Positions 23,301 through 33,725 are shown, numbered from the stretch's first letter. The stretch is DNA of 36,940 bases from Trebouxia sp. TZW2008 (GCA_002118135.1 BDIU01000507.1:1-36940); one strand, 5' to 3'. The notes: generated from the sequence alone by a model not told the origin. Program-made: numbers and translations.

Positions 23301-24306
23301 AGATGGGGCGCCAAAGGTCTTTGCTGGGCTGTCTTTCTGCATGTGCTCCAACTACAACGGCACAGGCATGTCGCCTCAGCAGCTGACAGAGCTGCTGACT
23401 CGTGCTGGTGGACAAGTGTTGTCTCAAACAGTAACCCAGCTGGCAGGTAAACTTTGAATATACATATGTAATACATACACAAAACTGCATGCTACTTAGG
23501 CTCAAAGGACTTGCTAGGTACGTGTAGTCACCAAGCGATTGTTCTTGAGCAACCTAGTCTGTATACATGCTAAATTACTACAGATGCATGGATCAAGAGC
23601 GTCACATTTTCCTCAACAGTATTTGATATGCTATCATCTCAAGAAAGGTGTATTTGGTCTGTGTTCTGAAGATACTGATCTCTTTTGTCCCTGTCCTGAG
23701 CTCCTGATTTGCACAAGTTGTGCTTTGTTGTAACAGCTGGTGCAACAGTGCACATTCATAACGAATGTGTACGAGACATGGTATGGAAAATTGGGCAGAA
23801 GGGCTAGATGCTCAATTCTGCTGTTGCAGATGGCAAGCTTAGCATCAAAGGAGACAAGCTTCATGTCATTCTGTTTGGAGAGGGCAACACAGAGCACGAT
23901 GACATCCAAAAATCCAAGGTGTCCTTCCCCATGCATCACAATTCAGCTGCAATCTGTGCCCTATTTCGTTTTGCACATTTGAGCATGACAGTCGGACTGT
24001 TGTGAGGCTGCCTAATTCACCAAATGGCAGAATTCCACATGCACCACCAATGCCACACATTGAGCTGCATTCTGTGTCCTGATGCCTCTTGCGTTCTAGA
24101 GCACAACAATTGCACTGTTGTGAGGCTGCCTATCTACCAAGTAACAGATGTGACGTTGAAGTCTGAATGTGTCGCAGGACCACACTGGTCACTGGCCTCT
24201 GCTGCTTACATGGGTCCTTGACAGCCTCTCCAGTCAAAGGCCTTTGCCAGTGATGCAGTATGAAGAGCCAGGGCGCGCTTCGTCATTGGCTGGTCGCAAG
24301 TCTTAG
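14371..24306 (+). CDS. BRCA1: BRCA1-like E3 ubiquitin ligase: RING + Tudor-like + tandem BRCT
   Basis: Thirteen exons: 14371-14426, 14523-14579, 14666-14793, 14919-15370, 15672-16033, 16364-18221, 18678-18872, 19910-21427, 21810-21956, 22678-22855, 23294-23446, 23830-23918, 24178-24306; 5322 nt, 1773 aa, all phases agree. The N-terminus is a C3HC4 RING (C16, C19, C32, H34, C37, C40, C55, C58) spread over three exons. A Tudor-like fold spans the exon 7/8 junction (about 1013-1060: VKVWWPDDRRYYQGTV then HRVLYDDGEEEEL). BRCT1 (about 1546-1645) keeps the phosphopeptide-binding Ser in GSGL and the Lys in RSLKYF; GCWLVSWAWLEA supplies the core Trp. BRCT2 ends WVLDSLSSQRPLPV. The roughly 950-residue middle is low-complexity, with a basic RKRAK stretch. 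The role would be DNA-damage ubiquitin signalling; BARD1 is the main alternative. Exon 6/7 borders are the least certain. Confidence 0.87.
17750..17950 (+). repeat. Three SPK-G-A-Gln-tract repeats in BRCA1-like exon 6
   Basis: In frame, TSPKSGIASTGLAQQQQQQ, TSPKSGIASRGLAQ with a long Gln run, and ISPKDGTAAAGVAQQ follow each other. Each holds an SPK motif, a possible proline-directed kinase site, followed by a CAG tract. They look like unequal-exchange expansions of a CAG-containing unit of about 60-100 bp. Confidence 0.8.
18193..18405 (+). repeat. 110-bp tandem duplication spanning the exon 6 donor of the BRCA1-like gene
   Basis: The exon end AGATCATCAGAAGCTGTGG...GCAAG|GTCAGC (ending 18221) recurs 110 bp later as AGATCATCACAAGCTGTGTC...CGTAAG|GTGAGC. 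Downstream GATGCACAAATGCTG and GCTAGTGAGATTGCA are copied as well. The copy's GTGAGC is the better donor, but the open frame stops (CGACCGTAA) just before it. Confidence 0.75.
18981..19082 (+). CDS. Possible alternative terminal exon of the BRCA1-like gene
   Basis: After the acceptor CTCTAAACAG a phase-0 frame reads HKIHFLHYG, then RSVVLSLDTDFVPLE, ending at TGA 19082 (34 codons including the stop). Joined to exon 7 (…EYMMDK) it would also complete a Tudor-like fold, since HKIHFLHY...LSLDTDFVPLE has the pattern of the last three strands. The product would be RING plus Tudor with no BRCTs. It lies inside intron 7, upstream of the exon 8 used in the full-length model. Use as an exon is inference. 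Confidence 0.4.
   Translation, partial: HKIHFLHYGQSPRSVVLSLDTDFVPLECSTAPA
19099..19687. mobile_element. Non-autonomous terminal-inverted-repeat element (MITE-like) in BRCA1-like intron 7
   Basis: A 42-bp left end (19099-19140, GGCATGCTTAGGCTCTGAGC...) and right end (19646-19687, ...GCTCAGAGCCTAAGCATGCC) are inverted repeats with about two mismatches. Between them are about 500 bp, mostly a 77-bp minisatellite, with no transposase. I see no clear target-site duplication (flanks ...ACTTG and ATTCT...), so the transposon superfamily cannot be assigned. Insertion in the intron leaves the gene model intact. Confidence 0.7.
19140..19520. repeat. 77-bp minisatellite, about five copies
   Basis: Units containing GCATGCACGCTATGCACGCT and GTCATGCTTGAGGCAGAA begin near 19203, 19281, 19358 and 19435, giving a spacing of 77-78 bp, with partial units at both ends. 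The array sits inside the inverted-repeat element. Confidence 0.9.
20234..20862 (+). repeat. Three tandem ~70-residue repeats in BRCA1-like exon 8
   Basis: Units start at SRHAAV (20240, 20453, 20663), spacings 213 and 210 bp, both multiples of three. Each reads SRHAAV.G..TT.EAADNSYPALS, then SSK, GQEVSDRTP, GKAA and EAARSSQARKP. The third unit is the most diverged. The repeat is Ser/Ala-rich and probably disordered; no known domain is recognised. Confidence 0.9.
22395..22602 (+). repeat. Two decayed copies of the BRCT exon 10 in intron 9
   Basis: The real exon starts at 22678 after GGGCTGCAG and reads ANTDGLCQQRSLKYFQGLAR. Copies start at 22395 (VNPDGLCQQHSLKYFQGLAR, then VYYLVSWARS) and 22534 (VNPDGLCQQHSLKYFQGLAG, then GH and TGA). 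Both keep a CTGCAG acceptor in the same phase. Successive offsets are 139 and 144 bp. Neither has an obvious donor, and both hit stops. Confidence 0.88.
23929..24148. repeat. Tandem duplication in BRCA1-like intron 12
   Basis: Two units of about 108-118 bp share ATGCA(T/C)CAC, GAGCTGCA/CAGCTGCA, TCTGTG(C/T)CC and an exact CTGTTGTGAGGCTGCCTA (23997 and 24115). No exon sequence is included. Confidence 0.7.
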
Positions 24307-24941
24307 AAAGCAAATAGGGTAATGGTCTGGCCATCGTGGCCCATGTACGAATAGCAGGTGCTGTGAGCCGGTAGTAGCCATCATTCATAAGTCTATACTG
24401 GTTGCACGACATGCTTTATGCTCAATGCTGACAATGAAAACAAGGGATTACCTTGATGAAGTGCTGACTCCACGGTGATTACATGCAATACCAATAGCGT
24501 TGCAAAATCTCAGCATGTGGCAACAAAGCCAGTCACTAACAAATTTGCAAAGCTGAGGGACTATGCCACCTGCAGCCTCGCTAAATCCCAGCGCTGACTC
24601 TAATTCTGACGAAATTTTCGTGGCATTCATGCATTGTGCATCTGCACTCACAGCATGATCTGACTTAGCATGCCGCAATGACGACAGCTGTTCCTGACAA
24701 CTTAGCAAAAGCCGCAGATAGCATATGTGCCTTCTTAGTTCGTCTGCTTTTTCAGCTGTTGTCCAGCCTTTTGGGCAGCATTGCTCTCAGAGATCTCACC
24801 TTTCCTCTTGCGCTTGAATGCTCAGTCCCTTTCTTGCATTACATGTTGAGCTCCAGCTGAAAGCAAGCAACTTCATTGCCAGCTACAACTTTGGAGAAGT
24901 TCAAACGGCGCAGGTCGGTCGATCAGCCTCAAATCAGGTCC
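24307..24941. other. Intergenic region between BRCA1-like and FKBP genes
   Basis: The 635-bp spacer lies between two plus-strand genes. It should hold the first gene's 3'UTR and the second's promoter. I see no exon, RNA gene or repeat in it. Confidence 0.5.
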
Positions 24942-26727
24942 ATGATCACGCCCATAACAGGCGCACCCAGCATGTTGCAAACGAGCCTGCGATGCGTGCA
25001 CTATGCTGCGGCGGTCCCAAGATCGTGTCGGCACTTGTCGCCCGACTTGACATGTCGACAGCAGGCTTCGAACTCTCGCTGCTTCAGTCACAGCGCAAAG
25101 CGCGCTACACCGGCTGCCAAGCAACGTAGTCGATGCTCGTGTTCTCGACAAGAGCAAGCAGCAGACAGCACCACAACCGTGTCAGCTGTGCAAGCCAGCC
25201 CAGGTGCTTTAGCGCAACGCCCGAGATCACAAGGCGCAAGCCCTGCTGCCGCAGCGCATAGCACATTGTCAACGAAAGCTGCACGTATGTGCAAATTTTG
25301 TATGCACTGCAGGCGGGCCACCTGAGACAGACGCACGGGTGGCTGTAGAGGGAGATACAGTGACTGTACATTATAAGTGCATGAACGCAAAAGGAGAGGT
25401 GAAGGTCATGCAGCTTTGCCTGAGACATTAGACACATGTTGTGAAACTCAAGCTTGTCACAGATCATTGAGACTTCAGAAGCATCAGATCCCTTGACCTT
25501 TGAAGTTGGGGCAGGTGAAGTTATGGGAAACAAGATGTTTCAGGTACCATAGCTGCTGCAGTACATATTCTGCTTGAGCATGTCAATTCTGTGTCAGCTC
25601 ACTGCTTATCAAAAAGCAGCTGGCATTGCTGATCTTTGGACAGGCCTTTGATGCAGGTGTAAGGGGACTGCAGATTCGAGACAAAACATATCTAGAGGTA
25701 CATGCTTTGGATGACAATCATTTCTGAGTGGGGCTTGCAGCTGTGCAAGGAAGCCTTGATAACAGGTGCTTTATGCCAAAGATCACTCTTGCCTATGATT
25801 ATGCGCAGGCAAGCGGGGGAGAATGGAACAAAGACCTCTTGTTCAAAGTGCCCTATGAGCATGCAGAAATGCAAAGATTAGAAGGCAGATACAAAAAGTA
25901 CGCACATCCATCCACTTTTGCCATGTGCCTCCAAGTGCTCTAGCTACCTGTACAATGCCTGTGTATTTCATCTCAGCATTCTAAGGTGGGACTCTGTGCA
26001 GTGTTGGTGGGCTGGAAGAAGGGTTGGTGGTGGAACTAGCAAATGGCAGCAAGGCCATGGTGCTTGACGTCAAAGGTATGCCCTGCTGTTGCAACTCTGT
26101 TGCAGAGGTCTATCTGACAGCGCATGTGCAGTGTTCCCAGCTGTCTTGTGACTTGTTTCTGTCGACGTAACAAGAGCATCACCAAGGACATGCCAATTTC
26201 TTCAACTTCAAAACTCTATCTGGCCAATCTTGGAGCGCTTCAGTAAGTGCTTGCCTGTGAGGGAGACTTTGAGGTGTGAGTGCTGCATGCTGCATTGAGC
26301 ACAGTCAAGCTTTGATCAGGTTGCTTGTCACTTTCCTCAATGAGTGGCAACATCAGCTTCAGCAGGTTGGGCCTTGATCTGTACACAGCAGCAGTCTGCA
26401 ACTTGTGCGAGGGCATTGCTGCCATACTTAGGCAAAGCGCCTACTGTGCAGCGAGAAATTAAAAGGAGAAGTCTGCGCCATTAGGCGTCATAACAGGACC
26501 CTCTGTCTAAAGAGGCAGCCCGGGACTGCTACCTTGAAAAGCAGCAACCAATTGCTATACTCAAGGCTTTGTACGCTTGCAATTCTGTGTTTTGTGTGAG
26601 CTTACAAAGGTTGTGTGATGCAGATGGCTTTGTTCAGCTGGATGCCAACAACATGATGGCAGGTCAAACACTCATGTTTGAACTGGAGCTGGTCAGCATA
26701 GACGTGGGCAAGTCCATCAGCAATTGA
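24942..26727 (+). CDS. FKBP-type peptidyl-prolyl isomerase, SlyD-like, probably plastid-targeted
   Basis: Seven exons: 24942-25203, 25313-25398, 25463-25543, 25644-25697, 25809-25897, 26002-26075, 26624-26727; 750 nt, 249 aa, phases consistent. It would speed cis-trans isomerisation of X-Pro bonds and act as a folding helper. The FKBP core is visible as VAVEGDTVTVHYKCMN, ETSEASDPLTFEVGAGEVMG and KMFQAFDAGVRGL. In place of a short flap comes an insert (LEASGGEWNKDLLFKVPYEH...GGLEEGLVVELANGSK), as in the IF/flap domain of bacterial SlyD, and DANNMMAGQTLMFELELVSID matches the SlyD DANHPLAG strand. The first about 90 residues are Ser/Arg/Ala/Gln-rich with few acids, a typical plastid or mitochondrial leader. 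An ATG at 24972 is an alternative start. Confidence 0.87.
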
Positions 26728-27696
26728 GCCTGGTGCCAATTCGGATGCAGCTATACACAATGTTTGCTGGCGCTGTCATTTTTGCTTGTGTTGGGGAGAA
26801 CAGAGGACACGCAGCGACTCCATAGCATCAGCAGCTCAAAGATTAAGTGCCTCTAAAGGATGAGGCACCTAGTGTGGGTGGGAAGTTGAGCAATGTACTG
26901 AGTGCCTAAAGCATCAATGCTATGGCAATTAGCTAATGTCTAGAAGCTATAGCTAGCAGAGGGTCTGGTATCTGAAATGACTCAGTTGTCATGCGTAACG
27001 GCACTGTGCCCTGGATGTCCTTGCCTGTGCACGTCTTGAGTCCAACTCAATCTTCCAAAGTGCTAGATGGCAATCATTGAATGTGAAGCAGGAAAGGAAT
27101 CGATCGTTTGCCTCAATCTTTCAGTTTACTGTACCTGGCTTCTTGAGTGGCACACTTCTCACTCCCTACACCCCTCCTAAAACCTCACAGCGCTTTTCAA
27201 GTTTGTCTGATACTTTGTGCCATGGACAAGCATTTTCAAAGGCCCGCTGCTGCTGAGCAAGACAGCACTGAGCAAACCGTATCTGCGATGCGTAATTCGC
27301 AAACGCACTGGTAATTGCAGAACCGTTGGGCTGAAATTTTGAATTCTGGATCGACCCTGGATTGCAGCTGAGTGCGCTCTGCGTGCTGCGGGAAATGCTG
27401 TTCGAGGTTGCTACATTCACCGTGAACCTGAGCATTGTGTAACAACAACAATGTTGTGCGCGAGCTGACTGATTAGAACCTGAAATGATTGGCAAGATTT
27501 TGGCCTGCTAGTACAATCCTCGCCACTTGAGTCGCTCAAGTGCTTTGATACCTGGGAGTGACTTTGGCCTTGAACGCCACTCACTTCTTGCTCTGTGAGC
27601 TCCACCCTTGCATTAAGTGCAAGAGGTGCTGCTTGGTCAGCAAACAAAACTGGCGGAACCCTGCTGTATGCATAACAACCAATCTCACTAGTCAGG
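26728..27696. other. Intergenic region without recognised genes
   Basis: The 969-bp gap between two plus-strand genes has only short open frames on the minus strand with no conserved motif. I see no repeat or RNA gene here. Confidence 0.5.
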
Positions 27697-30600
27697 ATGA
27701 CCGAGGTGAGCTTTGTTCACGGTGTCGCCTGCGGAGGCGTTTTGACCCGGGCGCAATTCAAACAGCGTCAGGAAGCCTGCACACGTCTTGCAGAAGAAGG
27801 GTGAGCTCAATTGCAACAGCTTGGCCTCTTACTGACATCTAACCCTGACTGCATCTGCAGTTGTGAGCACTGTCTGAGCAGTGAAGTTTGCTGCTGCAGG
27901 CTGCCTGATGCTGACAGATACAGATCATGGAAAGCAGCTAGGATACAGGAAGCCAGCCAGAACCCTGAGCTGGCAAGCTCGTCTACCTCTCACAGAGGTG
28001 TCAGCTGGATGTTAGCTTTGACAGCTTTGCTTTTGGCAGTCTTCGCTTTCACATCTGGAACCGTCCACCCTGCATTAGAGTCAGCCCTTGATGCCTTGCC
28101 TGCATATGACTGGCGATCACCAGCTCAGCTGGCTTCAAGTTACCTCCCTGCCTTCCATCTGCCAGCTGTAGCCACAGACACCAATGCCTCTTCTGTCACT
28201 GGTGCTCTGTTCCCTGAGATTGACCAGCAAGTCAGCACAAGCCATCTGCAAGACTTCAATAGCTCCCACGCTCCAGAAGACACAGCCTTGCTGTCTCCTG
28301 TCATTGTCAAGAATGATGCGCCAAACTCAACAAGCTGGCGTTTGGAGCCACAGAGTGCACAGCAGGACAACAGTCAATCAAGCAACAGCATTCATTCAGC
28401 AGCAGCAGCAAACGCAGCAGCAGCAGCAGACTTTGCTCAGATCGAGTGGTCTTTTGAGGACAGTTTGCTGAAAGCTGCTGAGCTTGAGTGTGAGTTGGCT
28501 CAGATGCGTGAGGAGAATCAGCAGCTCTCAGCACACGTGCTGTCAGCCACTCGCCAGCTAGCTTCCATTGGGCAGGCTGTCCAGCTTCCTCACAGTGACA
28601 CTCAACTTGCACACAACAGGAGCTGGCTATCTGCTGGCATGCTTTGGACCATTTTCGTGCTGCTGCTGTTGTTGCTGGCTTGTTTTGGATTCTTCATGAC
28701 ATGGAGGCGATTTAGCTCAATTTCAGCAAAATCTCCTTCAGAGAAGTCTCAGGAGTCAGAGCAGGTAAGCGCAGCTGTTGCCGTGTATTGCAGTGCACAG
28801 CACTGATTGCCTGCACGCACTGCATAATGCATTAGCAATTTCTTGACTTTGACCACTTCACATTTGCAAGACTGCATGAGTTATATGGTACAGGCCCAAC
28901 CGCCACATTTCCGGCATAGCCACAATAAGCTTGATTTCTGCTTTCTCAGCGTTTTCACTTTATGCCTGTGCACCTCAAGCTGCTGCTCTGCGCAAACCAT
29001 GATCACAAACACTGAGTCAAGTTGGCGTGACAGCTTTCTGACTGCCACCAGCCTTGTTGCAACAATTGCTCAGCAGAGTACAATATGTGTTTTGCAGTAC
29101 CCTGCGACTGCATGAAGCCCATTACCACATCAAGTCCAGAAGCTATCATGCATTGTACTTGTGCTCTCAAGAACGTTGTTTTTACGTGTTTGAGCTTGTC
29201 AGTTTTGGTAGCAGGTGCAAGGCCTTCAGCAGGAGCTGCAGAAGCTGGACAGGCAGGTTGGCAGGCAGCAGTCTGACCTCATGAGTGCTGAGCAGACCAT
29301 CATGAGCCTCTCCTCTGGCAAGGTAGCCCATTCGGCCCCATCCTCCCCCCCCCTCTCTCTGCCTCTTCCTCTCCCCCGTCCTGTCCCGCCCCCATAACCC
29401 CCCAACCCCCAACCCCTCCTCTTTGGCCTCTCTCTTTTTAAACCCTAAAAAGCTGTGCTGCAGTTTGTCAAAATAGTAAACTGTGCAAATCGCACTTGGT
29501 GCTCAGACACCATTGGTCAAGCCTCATGATTTCATGAACAGACCCGCAATGTGCTGAGATGGACTCTTCTTTGATGCATATGCATGTTTCCTAGCATGCC
29601 AATCCTCCAAAGTGGTGCAACCTCTGCCCTCCATTTCACTGTCCTGCATGCTAACTAGAGTCCTGCAATTGTGTTCACAATACCTTGGCCACATGGTCAT
29701 CACTCGTGTCACATTTGTCATGATTTTTTGTCATTATGATGATGCAGGCAGCAGTTGAGGTTGAGCTGAGAGGCAGTCAGCAGAAGATAGCAGGACTGCA
29801 GGCCGACCTCGCCAGGGCTGAGTGCCTCATGGACAGTCATGCTGTATCAAAGATGAAGCTGCCCCTGTTCCCCATGTCCCCCCTGGCCCAGCCCCCCCTC
29901 CCCCGCCACAGGAACAAGGAGAACGTGTCCAGGCTTGCCAAGTCATCAAGTGCTGAGGTATATCGTAACTCCTGTTACTGGACTTTGCTCTGTGTATGTT
30001 TGCTGTTGCTTCTGCATGAGCAAATTCATTCCGACGAGATATGTCCGTAGGGAGTCGGCTGTAGCATTCAATGTGCCCTGCTTACATCTAAAATGAGTAG
30101 TGCGTTGGAGGACACGTCAGACTCAGGTTGCACCTTTTGACAGGCTCATTTGCATGATACTGAGATAGCTACACCAAAATAGGCAGGGTCTCTGCTTCAT
30201 GTCTCAGCCGCAAGTTCTGATCTGGCTGCCGTATGCTTTATAGTGGACCCTGCAGTTCCAAATTGTCAAGCTAAAGCATCCTTCCCCTCTCCTGATACAT
30301 TGATCAGATTGGTGAATGTCTGAGTTGACATAGGTGTGTGCACAGGAGGCAATCTATGGCACCCTTCTCTGCAATGGGCTCTACAATGTATGCACGTGAT
30401 AACAGACTGCATCAAAGGATTGCTCTGGCGCCACTGCTAGGCATAGATTGCGTGACGCGCTTGCTTGTTGATGATGTCACCATGTGAGGACCAGACCCCA
30501 TTGTGCAGTCTCGGCAAATGGCTGTGATGTTGAGCAGCATGACATTTGGGAAACTTTGTCTTGCTATGCAGGCTGCAAGTTGTGAAGAGGCAAAGCAGGC

Positions 30601-33600
30601 GCTGCAGCCAGACATGCTCTGCTTTCATATAGAGCACAAATCAGGCAAACTTCATGCAGTGTACACAGATGGTAATGGTGTTGAGCATGACACTCTGTGT
30701 GCCACGCTATGCAGGCTGCAACTTGTGAAGAGGCAAAGCAGGCGACACAGCCGGACAGGGACGCTTTGTTGGCCGACCTCAAGCAGATGGAGGTGTGCTT
30801 CAACTGCTTGCTCACACACACTCATACTCAGCTCAGCCAGTGAGTGCCTGCAGTTTAGCTTCAGCACAGCCTTGAGCAATTGCAATTGACTTTATGGTAG
30901 GAACGTGTACGGACTTTTGTTATGTGTGCTGCAGCAACACCTGTTCACATGCTGCTGCTACTGTTCAATCGCACAGCAATTGCAATGGATAGTGCTGACG
31001 TAGCTTCAGTGGTGCCCTTTGGCCTGCAAAATGAGTGTGGTGTGTTGTGTGATCTGCAGGCAGAGAAGAGTGCGCTGGAAGGCAAGCTTGCTACCTCTCA
31101 GGTATGCAATCACGATAGCTGAGCCTCTGACACACGCTGCAAATTAGTCATGTCCTACAGCTGTCATTGGCACTTGGGCTTCAGTGATGTCAATTGGTAT
31201 CTCTGCTATTGTATCAAAGCATGACCTCTGCGCCTTTGCCTGTGCAGCTTTGTTCTGCTTGTCAAGCTAAAGCTGGGCAATGCACAAGCCTTTTGGAGAT
31301 ACAGGCTTGAGCTACTGCATGCTCCCATGCTCTTGCACGCCATACAGTGTACTACCCTCAGGTTGTGACACTGATATCTTGGAAAATACGTTTTGACATT
31401 AATCAAGTGCTAATACCTTGAGACTTGTGCTGGTGTGGGCTGCAGGCTGAGCAGGCAGGAGTGCGGGAGGCTTGCATCAAGGCTGAGCAGCAGTGCATTG
31501 CTATGCAGAGGGACACTGAAGCCTTGGAGCTCAGGTCAGCCCTCCTGACCTCTCTCTGCAACTGTTCTGTTGCATAAGCAAGGCTGATTGCAGAGTGCTC
31601 CATGTTCAGCCGCTTTTGCACATGACATTTTCTTCACCAAGGGTTGTAAGGCATCATGACTCAGGGGTGACAGTTCAGGGGTGCAGGCAGAAGTTATGGT
31701 GTCAGAAGCAGGTATGTTTGCATGATCCTCTTCACCTTGTAATGTGCCCTTCATCCCTGCAAGTTTTGACTGATAGGGCATTTTGTACTGGCTCACAGCA
31801 TCATGTCTCCACAGGCAGGACTGCAATAGCATACTTGCTACTTGCATTGCAGCACAAGATATAGCATGGGCACGCCTTAGCACAGCCAGGCCCACTTCAA
31901 CAGAGCTTCAAGCCCAGCAATATACACAAGTCTCATTGCAGCACGCACCTCATGCAGGATGTTTACGACACATGAGCAGCTGGCAGTGGCTCAGGAGCGG
32001 GAGGCTGATCTGGTGGCTCAGCTGCACCAGGCCCGCAACAAACCTGCACCCCAGCAGCCACCCAGCTGTGCCCAGCCTCAGCCCAGTGTTGATTCCACTG
32101 ATGAGAGTGCCATTGGACAGGTCAGCATGCATGCACACATGAACTTTGCTGGTAATGTAGCAAGAGAACATTGCCGGTATTGGTCTTGCAGGGCATTGTT
32201 GGCAACTGCTGAAAGCATGCAAAGCCGTGTGCGGGATGCCAGCTATGTGGCATGGCATGGAATGGTCATGTGCTATATCTTGACAACAGTGTCAAGCTCC
32301 GTTTCTGTAGCACCTGTGTAGTATATTGTCAGCAGGCCAACATAAGTCAAGCTTTGGGCAGCTTTGCTTCAGCTGAAGTCTGACGCATGCTACAGCCTTT
32401 TCTTTGTTTTCAACTAGATTGAGCATTCTCTGAAATCATCTCTGATTTATGCAGGAGACCAGTGCATCTGCTGCAAAGCAGGATGTGGCGTGTGAGACCT
32501 GTGAGTCCACTACAGCCAGCCAGCTGAACACTGAAGATGCTCAGACTGCCACTACTGACAGTGAGTCACCCGTCAGCAGTCAGACAAGGCCTGATGTTGA
32601 GCTTTTGGCAACATCATCTCAGCAGACTGACAGACAGCGCAGCAATGACTCTGCCAGCACCAGCGGTGACGCAGCATCAGGCCTGGTACGTTCCGCCAGC
32701 ATCCCCACAGCTGTGGCCACTGCCAGCACCACTGCAGACTCAGCTGCCACAGCTGTGGAGCGTGACACCACAGCTGGGGGCAGTGTGCAGACCCAGGTTC
32801 AGGAGCCAGCCACCACTGCTAGCACAGATGCAGAGTTTTTCCCCGAGCTGGTGTGCAGAGTCAAGCCTGGTGAAAGTGGTGAGAGGCACCGCATGCAGTC
32901 TAGCCCGATCTATGGGGTGGCAAACATCAGCAGTCAGGACTTCACGCCTCCGCGCAGCCAGTTGTCACGCGCTAAGAGTGCAGGTATACATGCGATTCCC
33001 CACTGCATCCTGAATCCAATCAGGACTTATTGCCTGTGCATTGTCGCTCGTGACCAACAGCAGCAGCACAAGAGACAGCTCAGCAAGCTCTAGCACAATC
33101 TCAGCTGCAGACAGCCTCAGATTCACTCAACTCACTAGCTGAAGCCTAGATTTGCTTGCAAATTACGTCACAGGATAACAACAATCTGATTAGGCGGCCG
33201 TAAAGGAACGACGGCAAGTTGCTGACTTTCGTCAGACAAGCATGTCCATGCCTGAGCTTTTTTGGCCTCAGTTGCTTGCTGTGTGCATGTGAGTGTGTTT
33301 GCTCTATCTTGCAGCTTCACAATTCAATCTGCTCATGCACAACCCTGATGGTTGCTCTCAGGTGTTGACCCCATGCAATGCCATGTATATAACATTGATA
33401 ATATGTATGACATTGCATACATGGGATGTGCAATGACATGTATGTAATCCCACGTAATGTCATGTATACGGCTTACCATGCAAAACTCAAGTTACAACAG
33501 AGTATTTCGTCATTTTGGCCATAGTGTTAAAGCCTGGTCTGGCTGTGTGCAGGGCCCAAGACACCCTGGAGTGCTGATTGGGTCACCTCCTTCCTGACTA

Positions 33601-33725
33601 CTAGCAAGGGCAGCCACAGCAGCAGGAGGGCAGGTTCCATCAGCCCCACAAGGCTGTTTGAGTTCAATGGGGACAACACTGCGCCTGACCCTGAGCAGCT
33701 GTTTGACTGTTGGCACAGCAAATGA
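27697..33725 (+). CDS. Unrecognised membrane-anchored coiled-coil protein
   Basis: Eleven exons: 27697-27800, 27900-28764, 29215-29322, 29748-29957, 30715-30792, 31060-31101, 31446-31534, 31958-32120, 32455-32983, 33315-33350, 33553-33725; 2397 nt, 798 aa, phases consistent. I do not recognise the family. Visible parts: an N-terminal basic helix (LTRAQFKQRQEACTRLAEE); a hydrophobic segment about 71-92 (WMLALTALLLAVFAF); a Ser/Asn-rich loop; a short coiled coil about 225-262 (ELECELAQMREENQQL); a second strong membrane segment about 277-303 (MLWTIFVLLLLLLACFGFF) followed by a basic TWRR; then coiled coils (LQQELQKLDRQVGRQQ, KIAGLQADLARAE, LAVAQEREADLVAQL); a Thr/Ser-rich region; and a conserved-looking end (KTPWSADWVTSFLTTSK...PEQLFDCWHSK). 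It could be an organelle-envelope, nuclear-envelope or Golgi tether. Exon 10's donor was chosen to fit the final frame. Confidence 0.72.
29336..29432. repeat. C/T-rich low-complexity tract in intron 3 of the coiled-coil gene
   Basis: A pyrimidine-rich run (CCCCCCCCTCTCTCTGCCTC..., then CCCATAACCCCCCAACCCCC) begins just downstream of the exon 3 donor at 29323. No coding function is seen. Confidence 0.8.
30572..30612 (+). repeat. Intron 4 copy of exon 5 start in the coiled-coil gene
   Basis: Exon 5 begins at 30715 after GCTATGCAG and reads AATCEEAKQATQPDRDALLADL. A copy 143 bp upstream, after GCTATGCAG at 30571, reads AASCEEAKQALQPD and then diverges. Acceptor and phase are preserved, so it could be spliced in place of exon 5 but has no clear donor. 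Confidence 0.82.
33360..33480. repeat. Imperfect ATGTATG-type repeats in the last intron of the coiled-coil gene
   Basis: Several variants of CAATG(A/C)CATGTAT(A/G)TAA occur in about 110 bp, AT-rich and partly palindromic. They lie in the intron 33351-33552. Confidence 0.6.

Noticed and set aside
23165..23505. Minus-strand Cys-rich ORFs of about 105 aa
   Set aside because: They are the antisense of BRCT2 exon 11 and its flanking introns, with no domain.
25285..25312. 28-nt intron in the FKBP gene
   Set aside because: It is too short for this genome's introns. The upstream donor at 25204 gives the same phase with a normal 109-nt intron.
24876..25325. 149-aa single-exon ORF
   Set aside because: Only its first part is exon 1 of the FKBP gene; the rest reads into the intron.
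29436..29450. Telomere-like AAACCCTAAA
   Set aside because: It is a single occurrence with no tandem array, inside an intron.
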